Assembly: GCA_035048495.1 (NCBI GenBank)
Contig: CM068547.1
Location: forward strand, 17,739,913-17,803,912
Length of the DNA stretch: 64,000 nucleotides
Direction: 5' to 3'
DNA from: Euptelea pleiosperma
Taxonomy: Eukaryota > Streptophyta > Magnoliopsida > Ranunculales > Eupteleaceae
Shown here: positions 45,037-54,389 of the stretch, in pieces
Layout: every line of letters starts with the position of its first letter
How positions within the stretch are numbered: position 1 is the first letter of the stretch
Made by a program: the position numbers and the translations under genes
Notes under the pieces: model-generated
Seen by the model: the letters and a program-made list of their open reading frames with translations, nothing else
What the model was told of the DNA's origin: nothing
Database searches by the model: none

Positions 45037-45247
45037 TGTTGTAATCTTGGATCGTTACCAGGATAAGAGATTAGGGTTAGAGAGATGGAAGAGCGGAGAA
45101 GAGAAGAGAATTGGAGGAAGATGAAAAATCATGTAGAGCTTAGAATAGCCTACACGATTTCATCCAATATATATATTAAGTGAAGTTTTACAATATTACA
45201 AGGCCCCTTGTAGAATATAAGATATTGCAAGTAGCTCCCTGACAACA
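45037..45247 (-). repeat. Copia C 5' LTR
   Basis: On the minus strand it starts TGTTGTCAGGGAGC and ends GATTACAACA, with inverted termini TGTTGT/ACAACA. It is 211 bp. No partner is seen on the left side of copia C. Confidence 0.88.
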
Positions 45248-45620
45248 GGATGATCTGAGGTGTCTCACGAGCAACAATAGTGAGCACATACTTGATAACA
45301 ATGTGTGGTACCTAGATAGTGGTTGTTCAGGTTACATGACAAATGACAAGAACAAATTTAGCCTATTAAAATACTTCCAAAAGTCTAGAAAGGTGACTCA
45401 CGGGGATGGTAGCCTTGGTCAGATCTTAGGAAAAGGAACCATTGGGACCAATGGTATTCCCCAGTTGTAAAATGTGTTCTATCTTAAGGGGATGAGATCA
45501 AATCTATTTAGCATCAATCAAATTTTGACCATCGAAACATCTTATATTTCCCTTAGTGAGTATGTGATGTGTTTGATGAGTTTGGTAGGACTCTGATGTG
45601 CGAAGATGGACTCATAACAA
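45248..45620 (+). pseudogene. Sirevirus J protease fragment
   Basis: VWYLDSGCSGYMTNDKNKF (about 45305-45361) is the sirevirus protease active site with DSG intact. FSLLKYFQ, the GDGSLGQILGKGTIG block (about 45402-45446) and VFYLKGMRSNLFSINQI (about 45473-45524) follow. A stop precedes NVFYL. It continues the gag that stopped near 38688. Integrase, RT and RNase H are absent; the text goes straight to T-rich non-coding sequence. Confidence 0.85.
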
Positions 45621-46804
45621 CTATTATACAATTACTAAAAGTCCACCTATTAACAGCAATGGACAACTTTGAGTGAGATATTAACTCGTATGCTTCCCAA
45701 ACATAGTGCTTCTCCTTCCATGCCCTTTTCTTGATTGTTATGTATTGATTGTTGGGCATGTACTGTATTTGAGTAGTTTTTGCTTTGTTTGCATTTTGGT
45801 TTATAGTTTCTGATTCTGTTTATAGGTTTGCTCTTTTGCATCTAGTTTCAGTGTTTCTAGATTGTTTCTTTGTCTGGCTTTGTTTTTTATTGTTCTTGCA
45901 CATAGACATGTATTCTCATGTCTTAAAAAGAATTAAAAGAAAAGGCTTTGAATGTCTCTTTATGAAGTTCTTGATTCTACATTGCATTATCATGTCTTTT
46001 CAACTTGATTGTATAGACTCTATACTAGTTCATCTGGACATAGGACACCTGTTGAGGACATTTTTGTTCCCTCATCAGTTGGTTGGTTGGAGTTTGGGGA
46101 TGGGTTGTATGGGGGTTGTGAGTGATGGGGATGTAAAAGGAGATTTTGATGTAGCTTTTTTGAAATGTAGTATTGGAGGTTTAGAGAATAGTAATAAATG
46201 TAAACATGGACTAATGTGCTATAAGGTTAATCATGTTAATGCAAGGCTATTGGATATAATAGAAGCGTAATCCCCCCAAGTCATCCAAGTCTTTCAATGG
46301 CATGAGGGTCTATTGACGTCTCTCTTCTTTAGGAATCTCTACTATTTTCCTACCCTAAATGGAATCTGGAAGACCACCTAAGGTAGGCTTGCACCCTTGT
46401 TCATGGTCCTCTTCTCATGGACTGGTTGACATTAGTATTGTCATTATTGTATGGAGCTTTATGTAAGAGGACTAGAATAAGAATGGTGATTCATTGACCT
46501 TTATCCATTAAGATTCTCCTGATTTATCTTGATCAAATGCTTAAAGTATGAAGAGTCTTCAACTGATTCTCAAAAATGGAAAGGGTTTACAAGATTCTCG
46601 AAAATGGTTGTCCAACTCTAATCAAATTTTGACAAAGTAAGGGCATGGGCAAATATGAAGAGAATCGATCCTGAAATTGTCCCCATGTCCATCTATTTGT
46701 AGAATTTAGGGGAGGGGGCGTGCACATATCGCATGCTCTCCATTTGTGTACATTACAAACTCATAAATTACATAAATATACAATAAAATGGCCAAAAGTA
46801 ATAC
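45621..46804 (+). other. Sirevirus J downstream region with a 161-codon open stretch
   Basis: T-rich sequence resembling the sirevirus 3' region near 50 kb. The longest open stretch (45785-46270, plus strand) would encode a hydrophobic N-terminus followed by a basic KRIKRK segment and a hydrophilic C-terminus. I recognise no domain. Its hydrophobicity may simply reflect T-rich codons. From 46271 on I see nothing until the hairpin array. Confidence 0.4.
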
Positions 46805-47226
46805 CATACGGTTGTGTATGGTACAGTGCTACACAACTGTATGTGAATAGTTTGGGCAGATTTTGCAAGAATCTCATGGAAAATGGAATTTTGTGTTTCT
46901 GTTATTTTCTCCATATAGCTAAAATTCTTTAAAAAGTAGGGTTGTATAGTTGTGTAAACCACCATTCTACACAACCATATTTCATTAGTTTAGGCAGATC
47001 CTACGCGCATCTTGAGAAAAATGCATTTTTTTCTTTTTGCCATTTTCTTCATCATAAGTCCACATCTTCAAAAAGTAAGGCCTTACGGTTGTGTAGACCA
47101 TCATTCTACACAACTGTATGTAGTTTGATTCCCAGGATCTGCTCTCAAGGGTTGAACAAATGGCCATGATCACTTTTGGTTTCCTACATTGATATTTGGG
47201 TCCATCTACTAAATGAGAATCTGAGC

Positions 47227-47274
47227 ACATACGATTGTGTAGTTTGTAGTTTGACAAACTACACAATCGTATGT
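47227..47274. repeat. Perfect 21-bp-arm hairpin in the array
   Basis: The arms 47227-47247 and 47254-47274 are exact reverse complements with a 6-base loop. It is the best-preserved unit of the array; the others have 2-4 mismatches or short arms. Confidence 0.95.
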
Positions 47275-47685
47275 CAATAGGTTTTTGGGCTTGGTGCATG
47301 ATCGGGTCGATCTAGACTGTTGATTTCTCTTGATCTATGCCTTACCTGACGAATTTGATCACATACGGTTGTGAGGCTCTGAATTCCTCACAATTGTATC
47401 CTATTGGTTATGTTAATCTGGTCTCTATTCAAGCTGATTTGTGCCATTGATTCTCCACCATTGATTTCTTCTGATCCACAACTCCAATGATGTTTCTGAG
47501 GACATACGGTTGTGGCATTTGTGATTCCTCACAACCACACGTCATTGCATTCCCTGGTCTAATCCGTGATCAAAAGATCCAATGGTCCAAATCCTCCCAA
47601 ACTTTATCTGTTGATTTCTCGAGCAATCTCTCAAATTCTACAGATCTATAGACATAGAGTTGTAGGGTTTGACATTCCCTATAAC

Positions 47686-48014
47686 CATGGTTCAAAATTT
47701 TGGAATGTTTCATAAGAAAACCAAAATGTTTCGTATTTTTCATTTTGTTTCGTTTCGTAATGTTTCGGAATGTTTCGGTTTGTTTTGCCGAGACAATCCG
47801 AAACAATCCAAAAAATAAAAATATATGATTTCATGATTTTGAAATATTTCGAAATGTTTCGTAATGTTTTGTAATGTTTCGTAATGATTCGGGAATGTTT
47901 CGATAATTTTATTTTTTCACCATTTTTTCAATGTTTCGTGAATGTTTCCTTTCGTTTCGGAGTTTGTCTCGGTTTTGACCGAGACATTACTCCGAAACGA
48001 AATTTTAAACCTTG
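47686..48014. mobile_element. hAT-type MITE (329 bp) inside the hairpin array
   Basis: Ends CATGGTTCAAAATTT and, at the right on the opposite strand, CAAGGTTTAAAATTT (13 of 15 match). Flanks are CCTATAAC at 47678-47685 and 48015-48022. The interior is built of AATGTTTCG-type repeats. No coding capacity. It sits in the right arm of one hairpin unit. Confidence 0.9.
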
Positions 48015-48443
48015 CCTATAACTGTGAGTTGATATCTTTATCAGGCCTATCAGGACCCTTGATTTTAAGATATTGATCAAGCTTTGTTTTATTCTAATTG
48101 AGAGCTCAACTCTGAAATCTAACCATATACGATTGTGAGGTTTTGGATTCGTCACTATTGTATGTCTTTTATTTTCATGATTGGATCCATCTTTTGGATA
48201 TCAAGACCATTCATTTCTAGCCATTGATTCTTTCAAGATTTGATGATTTTGATGACATATGATTGTGGATTTTGACATTTTGCACAATTGTATGTGGTTA
48301 CTTTTTCTAATTTGTCACTTTATTAGATTATCCGATAGCTTAGATCTATCCACCTTGACCTACTGATTCCTTCGGATATGTGCAACTACTATGAAATCTA
48401 AGGACGTACAGTTGTAGGGTTTTACATCCCTCACAACTGTATG

Positions 48444-48769
48444 TCATTAGTTTTGACCAATGCTACCTTCTTTTGATAAAAATGAGGCTTTCCTCTATCT
48501 TTAGTTTCTGCCCCTTGGTAAAATTACTTTGACATTGACTGAATTGGTCTCAGTTGCGTCCCTTGGTTGTAATTTTGAGTTGGGCCACATTTCATCGCTA
48601 ACAACACCTCATTTGAATGAGTATATCAAATTGAGCTAAATTCCATGCATTTCAATGGTATAATCTCATTCATTACTCTATACTTAATGGTTGGTTCATA
48701 AAGTTAAACTTTGAAGAGTTTCGCATGCACCACTGACCTTCACTTAGCTGGACCAGGTTAACCTTTCTA
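48444..48769 (+). other. Unassigned spacer
   Basis: No reading frame or repeat is supported between the hairpin array and the next coding remnant. Confidence 0.4.
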
Positions 48770-49945
48770 AGATTTGACCCAGTGGTATCATGGGAATCTA
48801 GGGTGACATGAGCCTAGCTCAGATATTTGAGCAGGGCCAAGCCTCGTGCCGAGTAAGAGAACTCGTGTCGACCCAAAGCCTCTGGAGAATACTTTCCGTT
48901 CAATGGAAAACAAATCTAGGTTCAACTGGAATTTCTCCTTTCCTTCCATTATTATGTACCGTGAAGTACTTTCTAAAGTTTTTTCCTGATTACCACCTTG
49001 CAACTTGGTTCTGTACTCAAGAGTGGCTTCATATTTTGGTTATTTAGGAGGGTGTTACTCATCCTAGATTATTGGTTAAACTCTTTTACGCAAATTGCTT
49101 TGATTATAATTCCACAATAATTTCTACCGTTGTCATGAACGATGTGTTTTCTATTACCCCTGATTCCATTTCCAAAATCATTTGGATAACTTGTACTCAC
49201 ACTTGATATTCATTTTCGTTTGCTTAGACCAATAAGTGTTCTTCTCGGAATACAATTACTAATCTCCTTTGTAGGAGGATTATTGCCTTACTCTTCTGAT
49301 TTGTGACCTCACCCATGAAATCAAGTTCCTCAACCTGATTGTTTCCTACAACATCAATCCTAGGAAACACATTGCTGATATTACTTTAGAGCAATCCCTT
49401 CTTCTCTATCTTATTGCATCCGGTGCCCCCTTCGACCTCCCTACATACATATTTCATCAGATCTACTAAACAAGAAAGGTGAATGTCAAGATCATCGCCT
49501 TGCCCTTCAGAGTCATCATTTCAAGGTTGATTCAAGTAATAGGAGTCTAAATCGAGGCTCATGAGACTATTGAGAGCCAAATGTGGAGGATTGACATGTT
49601 TCCTGTCAATAAGAGTGTGAACCAGTTGAGGAAGACACCAGTTCAAGTAGTAGCAGAGGACTCTGACGACACCGATCACAAGCTCGAGGCCCAGACTGTT
49701 CAGTTTCTTCAACCGCATCTTCAACACACACACCTCTGGCATTCAGGCCCTACTTGAGTAGATTTTGGATCAATAGACAGCATTCAGGCTGAGGTGCACC
49801 ATATTGCTGAGAGGCTAGATGCCTTTCAGGTAGAGGTTAGCAACGAGTTTGCGACTATGAAGGAGCTGTGTGTAAAAACTTTTGAGGCTAACACTGAGAG
49901 ACCTTCTGATGCTCCTGCTTCTGGTGGTGGTGGACAGAGTTAGCT
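48770..49945 (+). pseudogene. ORF remnant resembling the putative plant transposon protein domain
   Basis: Readable over several frames: a start with FEQGQASCR, WLHILVI (about 49024), RLLVKLFYANCFDYN (about 49067), NDVFSITPDSISKIIW (about 49139-49190), LLYLIASGAPFDL (about 49397), then LPFRVIISRLIQVIGV and a C-terminal coiled region with a GGGG tail ending at a TAG near 49941. This resembles the Transposase_32-type domain carried by some sireviruses in the envelope-like position. Family assignment is from memory, not from a search. Confidence 0.55.
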
Positions 49946-51147
49946 TCTAATCTTATGTTTGTTTTGTTTGTGTATTTGGCTAAGGATTTTGTGTGTGAGT
50001 TATCTATATTTTGTTTGTTTCATGATGTATTTTTGTTTTAAATAAACTCACATCTTCACCATTGTAGTTTTGTTTGTTTATAGTCGATATTCCTTATAGC
50101 ACATGGTTGTGCTTCTTTCTATCAGTTCTCTTTTATCTCTCTTTTGCTCTCATTTGTGCTCAGTTTTACTACCATTTATGTATTTTGCATGTATTGGTTC
50201 CTACCTTTGTCATTTTTGATAAAAATAGGGAGAGACATGAACATGTGGCATTAGAACATGGGCATGTGGCATGTGCATAACATTGGCCTACATGCATGGG
50301 GAGAGCTTTTGATGAGCATTTGCCTTGCATTTTATTCATCATATATGCATCATAGGGGGAGAAGTCATAGGAAGAGAGGCATTAGCTTATATGCTTTTGC
50401 ATTGGGGGAGTGCCATGTCTTGAGAGAAAGAATGTGCATTGTCTCCATGAGAGAGATATATCTCTGTAGCTCTATGCCTTACACGAGTATTCTTACTAGC
50501 TACATTGCGGAATGTAATGCAATTGTGGAAGGGGCAGCAAAGGCGTTACAACTTGGGTGGCTGAATGTTTGGGTTGAATCTGATTCAGAGTCAGCAATTA
50601 AAGCTTTCAAGGAAGATGAGGTTCCGTGGCTGGTTCGTGCCAAATGGGACTCAATCTAAATGCATTTTGACAACATATTTTTCTCCTCGATTTGGCGTGA
50701 AGCCAATTTCAGTGCGGACCGCTACTCTAAATTTGGAGCTAGCCTTCTATCTGGTTTATTTCAGTGGTGGGATGATCGTCCACCTTTCCTTTTAGTGGCC
50801 GAGGATCCATTTCAAATCTATTACAGATTCAATGACCGACCTTGGCCACCTTTTCCTTTTTTTCTCTTTTTTCTTGCTCGTTCTCGTTTGTTCTCCTTCT
50901 GGAGGCTGTAACCTTCTGTTCCCTTTTCAATATATTTTCACTTAGCGAAAAAAAACTATGCCTTACACGAGTTATATCTGTTCACTTACACGAATTATAA
51001 GATCGCAGGTGAAGTAGTGTCAAGCTTCAAAGATATCTTGAGTGGTTTTGAGTCCCTGTAATCGTGAAAGAAATGTTAGTCAATTTTGTGGTTGTACGAT
51101 CTTTTATTTCTTACTTTGGTTTTGTTATAGAATGCCAAAGGGGAGAT
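49946..51147 (+). other. Sirevirus J 3' region with repeated polypurine tracts
   Basis: A TTTGTTTG-rich start is followed by several G-rich purine tracts: AGGGAGAG (about 50227), GGGGAGAG (about 50298), AGGGGGAGAAG (about 50354), TGGGGGAG (about 50403) and the final AAAGGGGAGA (about 51137) before the LTR. Multiple tracts are a known trait of sireviruses. The LINE at 50489-50955 interrupts it. Confidence 0.6.
50489..50955 (+). mobile_element. 5'-truncated LINE fragment (RNase H end)
   Basis: Flanked by the 17-bp repeat CTATGCCTTACACGAGT at 50472-50488 and 50956-50972, with an 8-base poly(A) at the right end. It encodes YIAECNAIVEGAAKALQLG, WVESDSES and WREANFSADRYSKFGASL, the RNase H tail of the same family as the split LINE at 18.2-19.9 kb. 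It has a TAA near 50657. Confidence 0.95.
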
Positions 51148-51604
51148 TGTAGAGTCCATGTATCATGTACTTTTGTGTTTTGGCAAATTCCATTGACATG
51201 GTTTAGGTGTGTCGCTCTGAGCTCTTGTGAGTGTCTGTGTCGTATGAAGCCAGCTTGACTAAAAATCTTGAGAAAGCTTCGTTGACTCATACCTTAGGAT
51301 GTAAGTGACCTAGAGACCATTGAAACCTTTAAGAGATTAATTAATAGTTAAATAATGCTTTCCAAACATTACTTAAGAGTTAGATGGGTATTCGTGCAAT
51401 TCCAAACTGATTTCAGACTAATCTATGCAATACTGCACAAATCGGACCGATCTGATTTCCATATCGGATTGACCTGACCATGAGTCGAAATTAGATTAAT
51501 CCTGGAATCAATTCGACCGATTGGGTAGAAATTTTGGTTTTTTCTTGACCAAATTGGATCGATCTGAGAATCAATCCAATCGAGATATCAGGTTATGCAT
51601 GAAT
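51148..51604 (+). repeat. Sirevirus J 3' LTR, truncated
   Basis: Starts TGTAGAGTCC after the polypurine tract. GTAAGTGACCTAGAGACC (about 51300) matches the LTR at 348-1020. CAATCCAATCGA-type motifs lie near 51420-51590. No CACCCCCTCTAGGT end is present before copia-type gag text begins near 51605, so the 3' part is missing. Confidence 0.55.
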
Positions 51605-52375
51605 TTCTCAAATCTCATGACAAGGTTATGGAATAATATAGATCCCAAGATTAGTGTTAATTTAACGTTCTTGAATATTGCAAGGAGATATGGGAATATG
51701 TTGGAAAGATGTACTATGGTGAGAATAACATTACAAGGTTATATAAATTTGTTGAGGAATACTTTAACTTGCAACAGAGTAATAAGACACTTATGGTCCA
51801 CTATGCATATTTTTAGAATATCAGAAATGAGTTGAATGTGTATCAACCTCTTACCTCCGATTTAGAACAGTAGCGGAAGTAGCATGAAGATTTTGATGTT
51901 GATCAATATTTTCTAGGCTTAAGAAGGAATATGAGGCAGTTAGTGATCAAATTTTAGGTAGTGAGCTTCCTATTATAACTGAAGTATTTGCTCATCTTTA
52001 ACGGGCCTTTTTGCTTGATTCTGGTGGGTATGTTGCTAACAACTCAGCCTTGGTTGCTTACAATGGTGCTGGTCGGGGTGGTCATGGTGGTAGACGAGAT
52101 GGTAGTAGTCATGGTGGTGGTAGATGACCTTGTTTTCTGTATAAACGTACCCAAAAAGGATATCGATGTTATGACATTGTTTTTTGTAAAAACCTTGTTT
52201 GTCCAGATGTTACATTCTTTGAAGTTTAGTTCTTTTATAATAAGTGTCCTTTGGTTGAGTTTGAGTCTCCACCTCTTCCTCTTACTGTTGAGGTTAAGTA
52301 GTTCTTCTTTGTTAGATGCGAAGGTTTCAATGGATCCACCACTTCACACGTATGTATGCTCTATGTATGATGTTT
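51605..52375 (+). pseudogene. Copia K remnant: gag joined to post-integrase text
   Basis: Gag blocks include QYFLGL with KKEYEAVSDQILGSELPII (about 51908-51980) and a Gly-rich GAGRGGHGGRRDGSSHGGGR (about 52065-52125). Immediately after, KRTQKGYRCYD and DVTFFEV (about 52142-52225) belong after integrase in copia. Protease and integrase are thus deleted. Stops are frequent. No LTR is visible. Confidence 0.65.
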
Positions 52376-52787
52376 TGTTGAGAAGTGCTCACCCAATCAA
52401 TTGTACACTTTGAGCAATCAATTGGACTTTTCAGAGTTTCTACACAATCGATTGGACTAGCAGGTTGAATCGATTGGACTGATGAATGATTGTTTCCATT
52501 TTGGGTTTTCTCCTTTGAGAAACCCTAGTTCGTCTTTAGGGGATATATATATGCCCTATCTCTCTGTATGAGTGTGTGAGAAACAATAGAGTGCCTATGA
52601 GAGGTTGTACTAAAGATTGAGAAAACAATCTTGTATCCGATCATCATTGCCTGTGGACGTAGGTTTCGACCAAACCACGTAAAATCTTGTGTTCTTTGTT
52701 TGCTTTATATAATTTCTCTATTTGTGGCATGTGTTTATTGGCGGCCGTTGTTTGTCCTTCGAGGCTCACTTGGGGTTTTCCACAACA
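52376..52787 (+). repeat. Copia F 5' LTR
   Basis: Starts TGTTGAGAAG and ends TTCCACAACA (inverted termini TGTTG/CAACA), 412 bp. Contains AATCGATTGGACT motifs (52447 and 52467) and a TATATATATGCCC block near 52544 that could be a TATA region. AACTTGTATCAATG after it is a decayed primer site. Confidence 0.75.
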
Positions 52788-52799
52788 AACTTGTATCAA

Positions 52800-53590
52800 T
52801 GATCAAGGAGTCGAAAGGGATGGCGCCAAACATACGAAGGTGTCGAACGCCAAGTTCGAGGTGGAGAAATTTGATGTGAATAACAATTTTGGATTATGGC
52901 AAGTCCAAGTTAGGGACGTTTTAATCCAGCAGGGTCTGTACAGAGAGTTGAAAGGTCGGGAGGATAATCCTGATGGCACAGATAATGATTGAGAGGAGTT
53001 TGACCTAAAAGCCTATAGTACAATTCAGTTGTGCTTGGAGAAGGAGATCACGTACAATGTTATGCACGAGAAATCCACGGTGACGCTTTGATCAAAGCTT
53101 GAAAGCCTCTACATAAAGAAGTCTCTCACCAGTAAATTGTACCTTAAGAAGTAGCTATATGCATTGACCATGAAGGAAGATACGACTATGAACGAACATC
53201 TAAATGATTTTAATAAAATTTTGTCAGATTTATTAAACATAGATGTTAAATTAGAAGATGAAGATAAAGCCCTAATTCTTCTGAATTCTCTACAGGAAAG
53301 ATACCATTGAATTGACAGATGTTACAACGGCTCTTCTTCCTAAAGAATAGGTAGAAGACCCTTGGTAATAGTTCTCAGGCAAAAGGCCTGATTGTTAGGG
53401 GAAGATCAGAAGATAAGAAGTCTGAAAAAGGTTGATCCATATCGAAATCTAAACCCAGTAAAGATGTTGAATGTTATTTCTGTCACAAGAAGGGGCACTT
53501 TAAGAAGGATTGTCCTAACCTCAAGGCAAAGGAGGAAAAGAAAAATAAAACCTCCAATGCTGCGAGTGTTGTTGAGGAAACTTCAGAAGA
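52800..53590 (+). pseudogene. Copia F gag
   Basis: The first ATG is at 52800; the conserved frame is entered by a shift near 52835, reading KFEVEKFDVNNNFGLWQVQV and VLIQQGLYREL, typical of Tork/Tnt1 gag. YALTMKEDTTMNEHLNDFN and LLNIDVKLEDEDKALILLNSL (about 53158-53293) follow. The zinc knuckle CYFCHKKGHFKKDC lies at about 53473-53514. Stops near 52990 and 53089, plus frameshifts near 53350-53460. Confidence 0.85.
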
Positions 53591-54186
53591 TGAGGAAAAT
53601 ACATTGGTATAAACAGATCAGAAGCGTCTTGCAAGCGATGACTGGATTCTTGACTTTGGTTGTTCCTATCACATGTGTCCCAATAGGGAGTTATTCACCC
53701 ATATAGGACAGTAAATGGTGGAACAATTTTGATGGATAATGATATGGCCTGCAAAACAGTTGGGATGAGGACAATAAAGCTCAAGATGCATGATGGGATC
53801 GTGAGAACGTTGACTGAGGTTAGGCATATTATTGGCTTGAAGAATAAACTGATATCCTTAGGAACCTTAAATTCCAATGGCTACAAGATAGCAGCGCAAG
53901 GTGTAGTCTTAAAGGTGGTAAGGGGTGCTCTAGTTGTGATGAAAGGAATGAAGGTTGGAAACCTGTATGCTCTTTCTGGTACTATAGTTACAGGCAAGGC
54001 AACAACAACATCAGATGATGAGTCCTCTACACGCTTGTGGCACATGCGTTTAGGCCATAAGAGTGAAAAGAGGACTTACAGAGTTAAGCAAGCAGGGTGT
54101 GCTTGGGGGTGTGAAGATAGGCAAACTAGACTTTTGTGAGCATTTTGTGTTTGGGAAACAATGCCAGGTGAAGTTCAGCACAGAAG
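53591..54186 (+). pseudogene. Copia F protease and integrase N-terminus
   Basis: WILDFGCSYHM (about 53642) is the protease site with Phe in place of Ser in DSG. The pre-integrase GLKNKLISLGTLNSNGYK (about 53837-53890), LWHMRLGHKSE (about 54036) and CEHCVFGKQCQVKFST (about 54136-54183) follow. It stops at the copia D insertion and continues at 59736 after one TSD copy is removed (FST-EVHYMKGTLDHS). Confidence 0.83.
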
Positions 54187-54374
54187 AGTAGAATTTTAGG
54201 GTTTCGGGAAGAGAGGAGAAGAAGAGAGGAAAAAAAGAAGGGAAAGCGTTGGAGAGTAAAATCTACCAACGTCTCATAATATTATTTATATTACTAGGTC
54301 AAAACAATTACACCCACATTAATATATCCGCCCACCATATATCTTATATTATATTCTCCCTCATACTGACAACA
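54187..54374 (-). repeat. Copia D 3' LTR (188 bp)
   Basis: On the minus strand it starts TGTTGTCAGTATG and ends AAACCCTAAAATTCTACT. The polypurine tract (minus strand CTTGAGGGGGAG) lies at 54375-54386. Confidence 0.9.
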
Positions 54375-54389
54375 CTCCCCCTCAAGTTG

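Larger units (their letters stand above)
38690..45247 (-). mobile_element. Ty1/copia element C, antisense, 3' LTR missing
   Basis: Read on the minus strand it has an LTR (45247-45037), a primer site, a leader, gag, protease, integrase, RT and RNase H. At 38690, right after the RNase H end, the text switches to sirevirus gag. The polypurine tract and 3' LTR are absent. It carries two DNA-element insertions. Both flanks are sirevirus J sequence (gag left, protease right). Confidence 0.85.
46805..48443. repeat. Array of about ten hairpin-forming repeats, period about 140 bp
   Basis: Imperfect inverted repeats of the form ATACGGTTGTG...CACAACCGTAT begin near 46805, 46945, 47082, 47227, 47363, 47502, 47652, 48124, 48252 and 48405. 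Spacing is 128-153 bp, except 47652 to 48124; that gap is 135 bp once the 329-bp MITE and its TSD are removed. Text between hairpins is also related (TTGATTTCTTCTGATC-type blocks), so the whole is a decayed tandem array with a palindrome in each unit. Confidence 0.85.

Noticed and set aside
46805..48443. Hairpin array as CRISPR or as a chain of terminators
   Set aside because: Units are about 140 bp, degenerate and without fixed repeats between unique spacers; T-runs do not follow the stems, and the context is a plant retroelement.
52040..52130. Second glycine-rich RNA-binding protein fragment
   Set aside because: The Gly-rich run follows copia gag text in frame (QILGSELP...GAGRGG), so it is the gag C-terminal region, with no RRM before it.
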